NCBI GenBank assembly: GCA_020025425.1
Contig: JAHHSD010000031.1
Location: forward strand, 1 to 21,641
Direction: 5' to 3'
DNA from: Oscillospiraceae bacterium
GTDB lineage: Bacteria; Bacillota; Clostridia; Oscillospirales; Oscillospiraceae
Length of the DNA stretch: 21,641 bases
Numbering within the stretch: position 1 is the stretch's first letter; each line of letters starts with the position of its first letter. The translations under genes and the position numbers were made by a program. Below are positions 15,467-21,641 of this stretch, in pieces. Below the pieces are notes generated by a model that saw only the letters and a list, made by a program, of their open reading frames with translations, was not told where the DNA came from and ran no database searches.

Positions 15467-15859
15467 TTAATTTCCTTTGTTTTCTGATGAAAAGTCACAT
15501 TTTTCGCACTGCTTCATGGGTTGGGCATTTGGGTCCCGGTGGAAGGCCCCGGCCCACTGGCAGATGCTCTGTAAAATGGGGAGGACGGAGCGGCCCTTCT
15601 CGGTGAGACTGTACTCCACCCGAGGGGGGATCTCATCAAAGGAACGGCGCTCCACCATGTCGTGGGAGATGAGAGACTTCAGGGTTGCGGCCAGTACAGT
15701 GTCGGTGATGTTGGTCATCTCCCGGCGCAGCTCGCTGTAACGCAGCGTGCCCAGCTCCGCCAGTACGCAGATCACCCGGGAGTTCCACTTCCCGCCAAAG
15801 ACCTCCAGACCGTACTCCAGAGGACAGCGGATGTCCTCCTTCAGCTTCTTCTGATACAT
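15467..15859 (-). CDS. HxlR-family winged-helix transcriptional regulator
   Basis: A 130-residue dimeric winged-helix repressor or activator. Signatures: CPLEYGLEVFGGKWNSRVICVL, LRYSELRREM, TDTVLAATLKSL and PRVEYSLTEKGRSVLPIL. I use the ATG at 15859 because GGAGGG lies six bases upstream; an earlier in-frame ATG (15883) precedes that site. A cysteine at position 12 (IRCPLE) lies where the redox-sensing Cys sits in YodB and HypR, which respond to quinones and electrophiles. A second pair, CEKC, lies near the C-terminus. As first gene of a co-oriented unit ending in a nitroreductase it probably controls that operon and itself. Confidence 0.93.
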   Translation of the reverse strand: MYQKKLKEDIRCPLEYGLEVFGGKWNSRVICVLAELGTLRYSELRREMTNITDTVLAATLKSLISHDMVERRSFDEIPPRVEYSLTEKGRSVLPILQSICQWAGAFHRDPNAQPMKQCEKCDFSSENKGN

Positions 15860-15886
15860 GGCATTCCCTCCAATCGTGCTCATGAT

Positions 15887-15915
15887 ACCATAGCTGCCAA
15901 AAAATAAAAAGTCAC
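15887..15915 (-). promoter_or_regulatory. Promoter of the HxlR-headed operon
   Basis: On the minus strand GTGACT (15915-15910), 17 bases, TATGGT (15892-15887), 28 bases before the HxlR start codon, in a conspicuously AT-rich stretch. No clear HxlR operator palindrome could be picked out by eye. Confidence 0.45.
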
Positions 15916-15960
15916 TACTAAATTTATGAGCGGCTTAATTTTTACGCTGTACGAAAGGTG

Positions 15961-16005
15961 TAAAAAATGGTGAGCACCTGTCCAAGTCCGGACGGGGTGC
16001 TCACC
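15961..16005 (-). terminator. Terminator of the alanyl-tRNA editing gene
   Basis: GGTGAGCACC and GGTGCTCACC arms (15996-16005 and 15969-15978) with inner GTCC/GGAC pairing, followed on the minus strand by ATTTTTTA. A strong intrinsic terminator 11 bases after the stop codon. Confidence 0.9.
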
Positions 16006-16016
16006 GGGAGTGCGGA

Positions 16017-17162
16017 TCAGTGCTGGGCAAAGAAAGCCTCGATGGCCCCACGGTCTGCCTTCACAGAGCCCTGGGCAAAGCCGGGCTTGCCGCCGCCCCG
16101 GCCCTCCAGTGTGCTGTTCAGCTCCTTCACAAGGGCCCGCAGGTCGCCGTCCTTCTGGCCAAGGGCGTATTTGTAGCCCTCCCGGTCGTCCCCGGAGAAG
16201 CAGGCGCACCGGCCGCCGCAGCCCTGGAGGATGGCGTCGCACAGGCGGCGCAGGCCGTCGGGGGAGAGGTCCTCGTCGAAAAGGAGCACATCCCCCCGGT
16301 CCTTGTAGTGCCGGGCCAGGGAGGCGAAGCGCCGGTCCTCCATGGCCAGGATCCTGGACTTGAGCTGGGCATTTTCCGCCAGCAGCCGCTCGGCGGCCGC
16401 CGCCGTCTCCATGGGCTTGGCGGAGAGCAGGTTGGAGATATGGCGGTTCTGGCCCAACGTACCGTTGAGATAGGCCAGGGCCCGCCCGCCGCAGGCCAGC
16501 TCAATGCGCACGCCGTCCCGGAATTTCTGGACGGACAGCAGCTTGACCAGCCCGATCTGACCGGAGGAGCGCACATGGGTGCCGCAGCAGGCGCAGGTGT
16601 CCGCCCCGGGGAAGGAGACGATGCGCACCTGGCCCGTCAGCTCCTTTTTGCTGCGGTACTCCACATGGGGCAGCTCCTCAGGGGTGGGGTAGGTGATGAC
16701 GATGGGGTGGTCCTCCCAGATGTACCGGTTGGCCGCATCCTCCAGCTTCTGGAGCTGCTCCTCGTCGATCATGGTGTTCAGGTCAATGGTGATGAGGTCA
16801 CTCCCCATGTGAAACCCCACATTGTCGCAGCCCCACCACTGGTTGGCGATGCCGGAGACAATGTGCTCGCCGGAGTGGTTCTGCATCAGGTCGAACCGGC
16901 GGGGCCAGTCGATCCGGCCCTCCACCTGGGTTCCGGGGGTGAGGGGGGCGTCGCAGGTGTGGACCACCCGGCCCTCCCGCTCGTGGACCTCCAGGACATT
17001 GACGCCGCCCAGCACGCCCAGGTCATAGGGCTGGCCGCCCCCCTCCGGGTAGAAGGCCGTCCGGTCCAGGACCACGTCCCAGCCCCGCTTCCCCTGGACG
17101 CAGGTTTCCACCGCCGCGGTGAACTGGGTGAGGAAGGAGTCCTCATAATATAATTTTTCCAT
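16017..17162 (-). CDS. Alanyl-tRNA editing protein (AlaX-L, with DHHA1 domain)
   Basis: A 381-residue free-standing editing protein that hydrolyses mischarged Ser- or Gly-tRNA(Ala). The N-terminal part matches the AlaRS second additional domain (DRTAFYPEGGGQP, about residues 33-45). The zinc-binding editing site is complete: HSGEH (H96, H100) and CCGTH (C192, H196). A heptad-like helical stretch (about 245-290) leads to a DHHA1 domain with the GGGKPGFAQGS motif close to the C-terminus, the long AlaX form. I start at ATG 17162, seven bases after GAGGTG; upstream in-frame codons are not protein-like. Monocistronic, with its own terminator, divergent from the copper operon. Confidence 0.93.
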   Translation of the reverse strand: MEKLYYEDSFLTQFTAAVETCVQGKRGWDVVLDRTAFYPEGGGQPYDLGVLGGVNVLEVHEREGRVVHTCDAPLTPGTQVEGRIDWPRRFDLMQNHSGEHIVSGIANQWWGCDNVGFHMGSDLITIDLNTMIDEEQLQKLEDAANRYIWEDHPIVITYPTPEELPHVEYRSKKELTGQVRIVSFPGADTCACCGTHVRSSGQIGLVKLLSVQKFRDGVRIELACGGRALAYLNGTLGQNRHISNLLSAKPMETAAAAERLLAENAQLKSRILAMEDRRFASLARHYKDRGDVLLFDEDLSPDGLRRLCDAILQGCGGRCACFSGDDREGYKYALGQKDGDLRALVKELNSTLEGRGGGKPGFAQGSVKADRGAIEAFFAQH

Positions 17163-17198
17163 TGGAAACACCTCACATACGGGAATCTTATTTTTATT

Positions 17199-17227
17199 AG
17201 AATAACATATTTTGCACAAGATGGAAA
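17199..17227 (-). promoter_or_regulatory. Candidate promoter of the alanyl-tRNA editing gene
   Basis: On the minus strand TTTCCA (17227-17222), 17 bases, TATTCT (17204-17199). Another reading, TTGTGC with TAAAAA, overlaps it, so the exact element is uncertain. Confidence 0.35.
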
Positions 17228-17260
17228 GGGCGGAACCGGAAAAGAAAAGGGAGAGACCAC

Positions 17261-17289
17261 TTGCCAAATGTAAAAAACTGTGGTATGCT
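17261..17289 (+). promoter_or_regulatory. Promoter of the copper operon
   Basis: TTGCCA (17261-17266), 17 bases, TATGCT (17284-17289). It is divergent from the tRNA-editing gene and directly followed by the proposed CsoR site. Confidence 0.65.
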
Positions 17290-17294
17290 CAAAT

Positions 17295-17317
17295 CACCCC
17301 ACCCCCCGGGGGTGTAT
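17295..17317 (+). promoter_or_regulatory. Probable CsoR operator
   Basis: The G/C palindrome ACCCCCCGGGGGTGTAT, starting at 17301, follows a CACCCC repeat, six bases after the -10 box. CsoR operators known from Bacillus and others are pseudo-palindromes of the form TACCC-GGGGTA, which this resembles. Bound apo-CsoR here would overlap the transcription start; copper would release it. The csoR gene is the last gene of the same operon, giving autoregulation (inference). Confidence 0.65.
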
Positions 17318-17385
17318 AGAAAAAGGTCCAGAGGGGGAATTCGCGGACGGATCGGAACCGGAAGCGGAAAGGAATGAGAGAAACG

Positions 17386-20196
17386 ATGAAGCAAACATTT
17401 AACATCACGGGGATGACCTGCTCCGCCTGCTCCAGCCATGTGGAAAAGGCGGTCAACAAGGTCCCCGGGGTCAAACAGGCCACTGTCAATCTGCTGACCA
17501 ACAGCATGGTGGCGGAGTATGATGAGGGTCAGCTGACCGCTCAGGACATCGTCAAGGCGGTGGTGGAGTCCGGCTACGGAGCCTCCCTGCCCGACAGCGG
17601 CAGCAAAGCCAAGAGCCGGGCCAAGCCCCAGAACCAGGTCATGGAGGAGGAGATGGCCAACATGAAGCACCGGATGATCTGGTCCTTTGTGTTCCTGATC
17701 CCCCTGTTCTATATCTCTATGGGCCACATGATGGGCGCTCCGCTGCCCGCATTTCTGCTGGGCCTGGAGAACGCTGTGGCCTTCGGCCTGACCCAGCTGC
17801 TGCTGGTCCTGCCCATCATGTATCTGAACGACAAGTACTATAAGGTGGGCTTCAAGACCCTGATCCACGGCGCGCCCAATATGGACTCCCTGATCGCGGT
17901 GGGCTCCGCCGCCGCCGTGGTCTACGGCGTTTTTGCCATCTATCAGATGGGCTGGGGCCTGAGCCATGGGGACATGGCGCTGGTGGGCAAATACCACATG
18001 GACCTGTACTTTGAGGGTGCGGGCATGATCCTGACTCTGGTCACCATGGGCAAGTTCCTGGAGACCCGCTCCAAGGGCAAGACCGGCGAGGCCATCACCC
18101 GCCTGATGGATCTGGCCCCCAAGACGGCCACCGTTCTGTGGGACGGGGTGGAGACCGAGATCCCCGTGGAGGAGGTCCGGGTGGGTGACCGCATCGTGGT
18201 GCGCCCCGGCCAGTCCATCCCTGTGGACGGCGTGATCGTGGAGGGCCAGTCCGCTGTGGACGAGTCCGCCCTTACCGGCGAGTCCCTGCCCGTGGACAAG
18301 GGCCCCGGCGATAAGGTGGCCGCCGCTACCATCAATAAATCCGGCTTCTTCACCTTTGAGGCCGACCGCGTGGGCGAGGACACCACCCTGGCCCAGATGA
18401 TCCGACTGGTGGAGGAGGCCTCGGCCTCCAAGGCGCCCATCGCCAAGATGGCCGACAAGGTGGCCGGCGTGTTCGTCCCCGTGGTCATGGTCATTGCCGC
18501 CGTCACCGCTGTGGTGTGGCTCTTTGCCACCGGCTTCGACGTGACCCGGGCCCTGACAGCCGGCGTGTCCGTGCTGGTCATCTCCTGCCCCTGCGCCCTG
18601 GGCCTGGCCACCCCTGTGGCCATTATGGTGGGTACCGGCAAGGGTGCTGAGAACGGCATCCTGATCAAGTCCGCCGAGGCCCTGGAGACCCTGCACACCA
18701 TCGACACCGTTGTATTGGATAAGACGGGCACCCTGACCCAGGGCAAGCCGGTGGTCACCGACATCCTGTCCGGCAGCGAGATCGATGAGGAGGGCCTGCT
18801 CACCCTGGCCGCCTGCCTGGAGGGCCCCTCGGAGCACCCCCTGGCCACCGCCATCGTGGAGGAGAGCAAGGCCCGCCGGCTCAAGCTGGCCGCTGTGGAG
18901 GGCTTCTCCGCCGTCCACGGCCGGGGCGTCCGCGCCACCCTGCAAGGCAAGGTGTTTATGGGCGGCAATCGGGCCATGATGGAGGAGGCCGGCGTGGAGC
19001 TGGGAGACTTTGTCCCCAAGGCCGAGGCGCTGGCCGGGCAGGGCAAGACCCCCCTATACTTTGCAGATGAGAAGCGTGTGCTGGGCGTTGTGGCTGTGGC
19101 CGATACCCCCAAGCCCACCAGCGCCAAAGCGGTGGCCGCCTTCCGGGAGCTGGGCCTTGATGTGGTCATGCTCACCGGCGACAACCGGCGCACCGCCGAC
19201 GCCATCGGCCGGGAGCTGGGCGTGACCCAGGTCATGGCCGAGGTCCTGCCCCAGGATAAGGAGCGCAAGGTTTACGAGCTCCAGCAGCAGGGCAGGAAGG
19301 TGGCCATGGTGGGTGACGGCATCAACGACGCCCCCGCTCTGGCCCGTGCCGATGTGGGCCTGGCCATTGGCGCAGGCACCGACGTGGCCATCGAGTCCGC
19401 CGATATCGTGCTGATGAAGTCCGACCTGCTGGATGCCGCCGCCGCGGTGGAGCTGTCCCGGGCCACCATCCGCACCATCAAGGAGGGCCTGTTCTGGGCG
19501 TTCTTCTACAACACCCTGGGCATCCCCCTGGCTGCCGGTGTGTTCTATCCCTTCCTGCAATGGCAGCTCAACCCCATGTTTGCCGCGGCGGCTATGAGCC
19601 TCAGCTCTGTGACTGTGGTGACCAACGCCCTGCGTCTGCGCTTCTTCAAGAGCAAGTTCAGGTCGGATGTCCCCGCACAGCCTACCCCCTGCCCCTGTGA
19701 TACCCAGGATACCTGCCCCCTGGAGGTTTCTGCCCCCGAGGGAGCCGAGATTGAAAATAAAGGAGAAGATACTATGAACAAGACTCTGATCATCGAGGGC
19801 ATGATGTGTGCCCACTGCACGGGCCGCGTGGAGCAGGCCCTGAGCGCCATCGACGGTGTGTCCGCTGTAGAGATGAGCCTGGAAAACAAGTCCGCCACCG
19901 TGACCCTGACCAAGGACGTGGCTGACCAGGTCCTGATCGACGCGGTCACCGAGGCCGGCTACCAGGTGGTCGACCCCAAGGGCGAGGCAAAAAAGACCAT
20001 GATCATTGAGGGCATGATGTGCGCCCACTGCACCGGCCGTGTGGAGCAGGCCCTGAGCGCCATCGACGGCGTGTCCGCCGTGGAGATGAGCCTGGAGGGC
20101 AAGTCCGCCACCGTGACCCTGGAGAAGGACGTGGCCGACCAGACCCTCACCGACGCAGTTACAGAAGCTGGCTATCAGGTGGTGGAGATCCGATGA
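17386..20196 (+). CDS. copA: Copper-exporting P1B-type ATPase CopA fused to two CopZ-like domains
   Basis: A 936-residue Cu(I) exporter in the membrane. Order: N-terminal HMA domain (GMTCSAC, C12 and C15), P1B-ATPase with transmembrane ion site CPC (C401, C403), phosphorylated D445 in DKTGT, the SEHPLA motif, and GDGINDAPALA. Next comes a Cys-rich linker (C769, C771, C777), and then, in frame, two HMA domains with GMMCAHC (C808/C811 and C879/C882) that equal a tandem CopZ chaperone. Usual CopA has its HMA domains only at the N-terminus. I start at ATG 17386 (MKQTFNITG), although ATG 17374 in the same frame is possible; neither has ideal ribosome-site spacing. The csoR start overlaps its stop. 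A separate ribosome site and ATG inside (19774) could release free CopZ. Confidence 0.92.
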   Translation: MKQTFNITGMTCSACSSHVEKAVNKVPGVKQATVNLLTNSMVAEYDEGQLTAQDIVKAVVESGYGASLPDSGSKAKSRAKPQNQVMEEEMANMKHRMIWSFVFLIPLFYISMGHMMGAPLPAFLLGLENAVAFGLTQLLLVLPIMYLNDKYYKVGFKTLIHGAPNMDSLIAVGSAAAVVYGVFAIYQMGWGLSHGDMALVGKYHMDLYFEGAGMILTLVTMGKFLETRSKGKTGEAITRLMDLAPKTATVLWDGVETEIPVEEVRVGDRIVVRPGQSIPVDGVIVEGQSAVDESALTGESLPVDKGPGDKVAAATINKSGFFTFEADRVGEDTTLAQMIRLVEEASASKAPIAKMADKVAGVFVPVVMVIAAVTAVVWLFATGFDVTRALTAGVSVLVISCPCALGLATPVAIMVGTGKGAENGILIKSAEALETLHTIDTVVLDKTGTLTQGKPVVTDILSGSEIDEEGLLTLAACLEGPSEHPLATAIVEESKARRLKLAAVEGFSAVHGRGVRATLQGKVFMGGNRAMMEEAGVELGDFVPKAEALAGQGKTPLYFADEKRVLGVVAVADTPKPTSAKAVAAFRELGLDVVMLTGDNRRTADAIGRELGVTQVMAEVLPQDKERKVYELQQQGRKVAMVGDGINDAPALARADVGLAIGAGTDVAIESADIVLMKSDLLDAAAAVELSRATIRTIKEGLFWAFFYNTLGIPLAAGVFYPFLQWQLNPMFAAAAMSLSSVTVVTNALRLRFFKSKFRSDVPAQPTPCPCDTQDTCPLEVSAPEGAEIENKGEDTMNKTLIIEGMMCAHCTGRVEQALSAIDGVSAVEMSLENKSATVTLTKDVADQVLIDAVTEAGYQVVDPKGEAKKTMIIEGMMCAHCTGRVEQALSAIDGVSAVEMSLEGKSATVTLEKDVADQTLTDAVTEAGYQVVEIR
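19759..19776 (+). promoter_or_regulatory. Internal ribosome site and start codon for a free CopZ-like product
   Basis: AAAGGAG (19759-19765) lies eight bases before an in-frame ATG (19774) opening MNKTLIIEGMMCAHC, where a stand-alone CopZ would begin. Initiation here would yield a 140-residue soluble double-HMA protein ending at the copA stop. The site is better than the one before copA itself. Confidence 0.6.
19783..20196 (+). repeat. Tandem duplication of an HMA domain, 213-base period
   Basis: Two units, beginning at 19783 and 19996, encode almost the same 66-residue HMA domain. Only a handful of residues differ (for example ENKS/EGKS and VLID/TLTD), and synonymous bases are also largely shared, so the duplication looks recent or homogenised. 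Confidence 0.9.
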
Positions 20197-20456
20197 AAGC
20201 AGATCACGCCCAGGTTACCCGGCTGCTGAAAACGGCCCGGGGCCAGATCGACGGCATCCTGCGGATGGTGGATGAGGACCGCTACTGCCTGGAGGTGTCC
20301 AATCAGCTGATGGCCACCCAGTCCATTCTGAAAAAGACCAACCGGCTGGTGCTCACCGCCCACATGAAGTCCTGCGTCCTTCAGGCAGTGAAGAGCGGAG
20401 AGCCGGAGGAGAAGCTGGAGGAGCTGGCCGCCCTGATGGAAAAGCTGGCAGACTGA
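20193..20456 (+). CDS. csoR: CsoR-family copper-sensing repressor
   Basis: An 87-residue all-helical DUF156 repressor. The Cu(I) ligand pattern is present with exact CsoR spacing: C32, H57 and C61 (RYCLEVS and TAHMKSC), which match Cys36, His61 and Cys65 of the Mycobacterium protein. LLKTARGQIDGILRMVDEDRYC is the family's opening helix. The ATG at 20193 overlaps the copA TGA (ATGA), implying translational coupling; GGTGGAG inside copA serves as ribosome site. Apo-CsoR should hold the operon promoter shut through the palindrome at 17295-17317 and let go when it binds Cu(I). It is followed by two hairpins. Confidence 0.94.
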   Translation: MKADHAQVTRLLKTARGQIDGILRMVDEDRYCLEVSNQLMATQSILKKTNRLVLTAHMKSCVLQAVKSGEPEEKLEELAALMEKLAD

Positions 20457-20498
20457 CAAGTCCCGGCCCGGACAGCGGCTCCGAAAACAGAAACGAAA

Positions 20499-20570
20499 CC
20501 GGGAGGGCTCCCGGATAAAGACCCAGGGCGGGAGGGCCGAGAAATCGGCCTGTCCGGCCCTGGGTTTTTC
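20499..20570 (+). terminator. Tandem hairpins ending the copper operon
   Basis: The first hairpin is CCGGGAG/CTCCCGG (20499-20505, 20508-20514). The second has outer arms ACCCAGGGC and GCCCTGGGT (20521-20529, 20557-20565) around GGCCGA-GAAA-TCGGCC, followed by TTTTC. The second is a good intrinsic terminator. Confidence 0.85.
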
Positions 20571-20599
20571 TTGATTTGCGGCGGAAAAGATGGTATATT
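20571..20599 (+). promoter_or_regulatory. Promoter of the acidic unknown gene
   Basis: TTGATT (20571-20576), 17 bases, TATATT (20594-20599). It starts right after the T run of the copper-operon terminator and about 50 bases before the next start codon. Confidence 0.75.
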
Positions 20600-20650
20600 A
20601 TGTACCAAATTGGAATGAAACCACAGCTGTTCACCAGCCAGGAGGATAGA

Positions 20651-21205
20651 ATGATGACAATTCAAGAGTTAACACGCCTGATTCTCACCCCGGAGGAAGA
20701 AAATGACTTGCAGCACACGCTGAGACTTCTGGAGAACCAGGAGTACGAGGCCTTTTACCAGGCCAATGAGGAGATCCTCTGCAACATCCTGTTCCTCAGA
20801 AATTTGGACGAGTTTTTGGACTTTACAGAGGAAGAAGATTTGGATGTGGAATGCTTCTGCTTTGCGTATCTGTGCGAAAAGGAATATGGAATTTCGCTTG
20901 GGGGATACGAGGAGGATGTGCGTCCTGCCCTGACGTCCTTCCTGGGGGAGAAGGGGATCCATTCGCCGGAGCTTCAGGCATTCCTTGACAAGGAAAGAAT
21001 TTATACGGAATGCGATGATATCGACAATTTCAGATCGTCTGTTGCCGCGCTGAATCAGATCCTGAATACCTCCGGAGTCCGCTTCGTGGTCTTTGAGGAC
21101 GAGGTGTATTGTGACTGCGAATATTCCATGCTCCTGGTAAAGGAGGACCTGTACGCAGAGATCCTCCAGTCCTGGGAAAGCGATAATTTCAATCTCTGTA
21201 CATAA
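20651..21205 (+). CDS. Acidic protein of unknown function
   Basis: A 184-residue soluble protein, strongly acidic, with no signal peptide or membrane segment. ATG 20651 follows AGGAGG by five bases. The N-terminal two thirds look helical (LTPEEENDLQHTLRLLENQ, then a DFTEEEDLDVE acidic patch). The C-terminal part reads as alternating strands, VRFVVFEDEVYCDCEYSMLLV, loosely like small immunity or SMI1/KNR4-type folds, but I cannot assign a family. Codon use is visibly richer in A/T third positions than in the neighbouring genes. It sits beside the recombinase gene and may be recently acquired (inference). Own promoter and terminator. Confidence 0.8.
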   Translation: MMTIQELTRLILTPEEENDLQHTLRLLENQEYEAFYQANEEILCNILFLRNLDEFLDFTEEEDLDVECFCFAYLCEKEYGISLGGYEEDVRPALTSFLGEKGIHSPELQAFLDKERIYTECDDIDNFRSSVAALNQILNTSGVRFVVFEDEVYCDCEYSMLLVKEDLYAEILQSWESDNFNLCT

Positions 21206-21266
21206 TGAAAAAACAGAGGGGAACCAGGCTGCCCCTTCACAGGGGTAACTTCGGATGCGCGGGAAT

Positions 21267-21310
21267 CCCCGGCAGAGATTGCTTCGACAATTTCTGCCGG
21301 GGTTCTTTTA
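21267..21310 (+). terminator. Terminator of the acidic unknown gene
   Basis: CCCCGGCAGAGATTG (21267-21281) and CAATTTCTGCCGGGG (21288-21302) form a 15-pair stem (one G-T) with loop CTTCGA, then TTCTTTTA. It overlaps the stop codon of the convergent recombinase gene. Confidence 0.9.
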
Positions 21311-21641
21311 TGCGGGTTCCTGCGTGCTGGCACTTTGCTCTGCATCGGCACCCACGCAGCCGATGTCGTTGTAGTAGATATCCACGGTCTGCTGGGCGTA
21401 CTTGCTCCACTTTACATCCTTCACATGTACCACGATTTTCCGGATGAACAATCTCAGCAGCTCCGGTGTCGGCTCCTGAATGTCTGTATAGCGCTTGGCC
21501 AGTGTGATGAAGTGTTCCGTCCCGACGACCTGCTCCCGCAGCTTCTGAATGGTTTTCTCCTGTTGCGGGATGGCTGCTCGCAGGGCCTCCATCTCCTGCA
21601 AGTAGCTGCCGGAGAGCTGCTGGAATTGCTCTGTTGTGATA
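21308..21641 (-). CDS. Large serine recombinase, C-terminal end (partial)
   Basis: The last 110 or so codons of a gene that enters from the right edge; its start is outside. The reading frame continues upstream of the first visible TTG to the window end (ITTEQFQQLSGSY), so the gene is truncated only by the window. A coiled-coil stretch (LQEMEALRAAIPQQEKTIQKLREQV) is followed by FITLAKRYTDIQEPTPELLRLFIRKIVVH and VDIYYNDIG. This is the DUF4368-type C-terminal domain of site-specific serine recombinases carried by clostridial conjugative and mobilisable elements. It would catalyse excision and insertion of the element lying mostly to the right. The resolvase catalytic domain is not visible. Confidence 0.88.
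   Translation of the reverse strand, partial: ITTEQFQQLSGSYLQEMEALRAAIPQQEKTIQKLREQVVGTEHFITLAKRYTDIQEPTPELLRLFIRKIVVHVKDVKWSKYAQQTVDIYYNDIGCVGADAEQSASTQEPA

Noticed and set aside
17197..18945. Minus-strand 582-codon open frame across copA
   Set aside because: Antisense of CopA, His/Gly/Gln-rich low-complexity translation.
1..21641. CRISPR arrays, tRNA or rRNA genes, insertion sequences
   Set aside because: No regularly spaced repeats, no tRNA cloverleaf or rRNA signature and no transposase frame could be seen by eye; a tRNA or Rfam scan was not possible here.

Overview
The window reads as chromosomal DNA of a GC-rich low-oxygen Firmicute, most likely an Oscillospirales-type Clostridia from the gut (Flavonifractor/Pseudoflavonifractor-like). 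This is an inference from strong AGGAGG ribosome sites, a T-box leader, an alr-mazF pair, a two-gene SufC/SufB-type iron-sulfur system, QueH, CsoR, and a DUF4368-type serine recombinase at the right edge. I did no database search; family calls rest on motifs.

Left part (1-1500, minus strand): the start of an unidentified gene behind a T-box riboswitch, and upstream of it a lipoprotein gene (IseA-like). Then a plus-strand run: a two-gene Fe-S assembly operon (sufC-like ATPase plus one SufB/SufD-like scaffold, 1781-3483) with a long structured leader; nnrD, a small lipoprotein and alanine racemase in close series (3557-6284); an EndoA-type mazF toxin without an adjacent antitoxin (6474-6839); a secreted protein of unknown role; a SLOG-family gene abutting queH (queuosine synthesis); and a pcrA/uvrD helicase ending at a strong bidirectional terminator.

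Middle (11445-15859, minus strand): a tightly spaced five-gene unit headed by an HxlR regulator with an N-terminal cysteine, then an EamA-type exporter, a half-length VOC protein, a UvrA-like ABC ATPase of the drug-resistance type broken by one frameshift, and a nitroreductase. Together they look like a xenobiotic or electrophile response operon that may be decaying. Next to it is an AlaX-type alanyl-tRNA editing protein (16017-17162, minus) with its own terminator.

Right part (17261-20456, plus strand): a copper-export operon. A promoter followed directly by a GC-rich CsoR-like palindrome drives copA, which is fused in frame to two nearly identical C-terminal CopZ-like HMA domains. The fusion point still carries a full ribosome-binding site and ATG, so free CopZ may also be made. 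csoR closes the operon with an ATGA overlap. After tandem terminators there is a lower-GC acidic protein of unknown function with its own promoter, then the C-terminal part of a large serine recombinase entering from the right, which marks the likely border of a mobile element.
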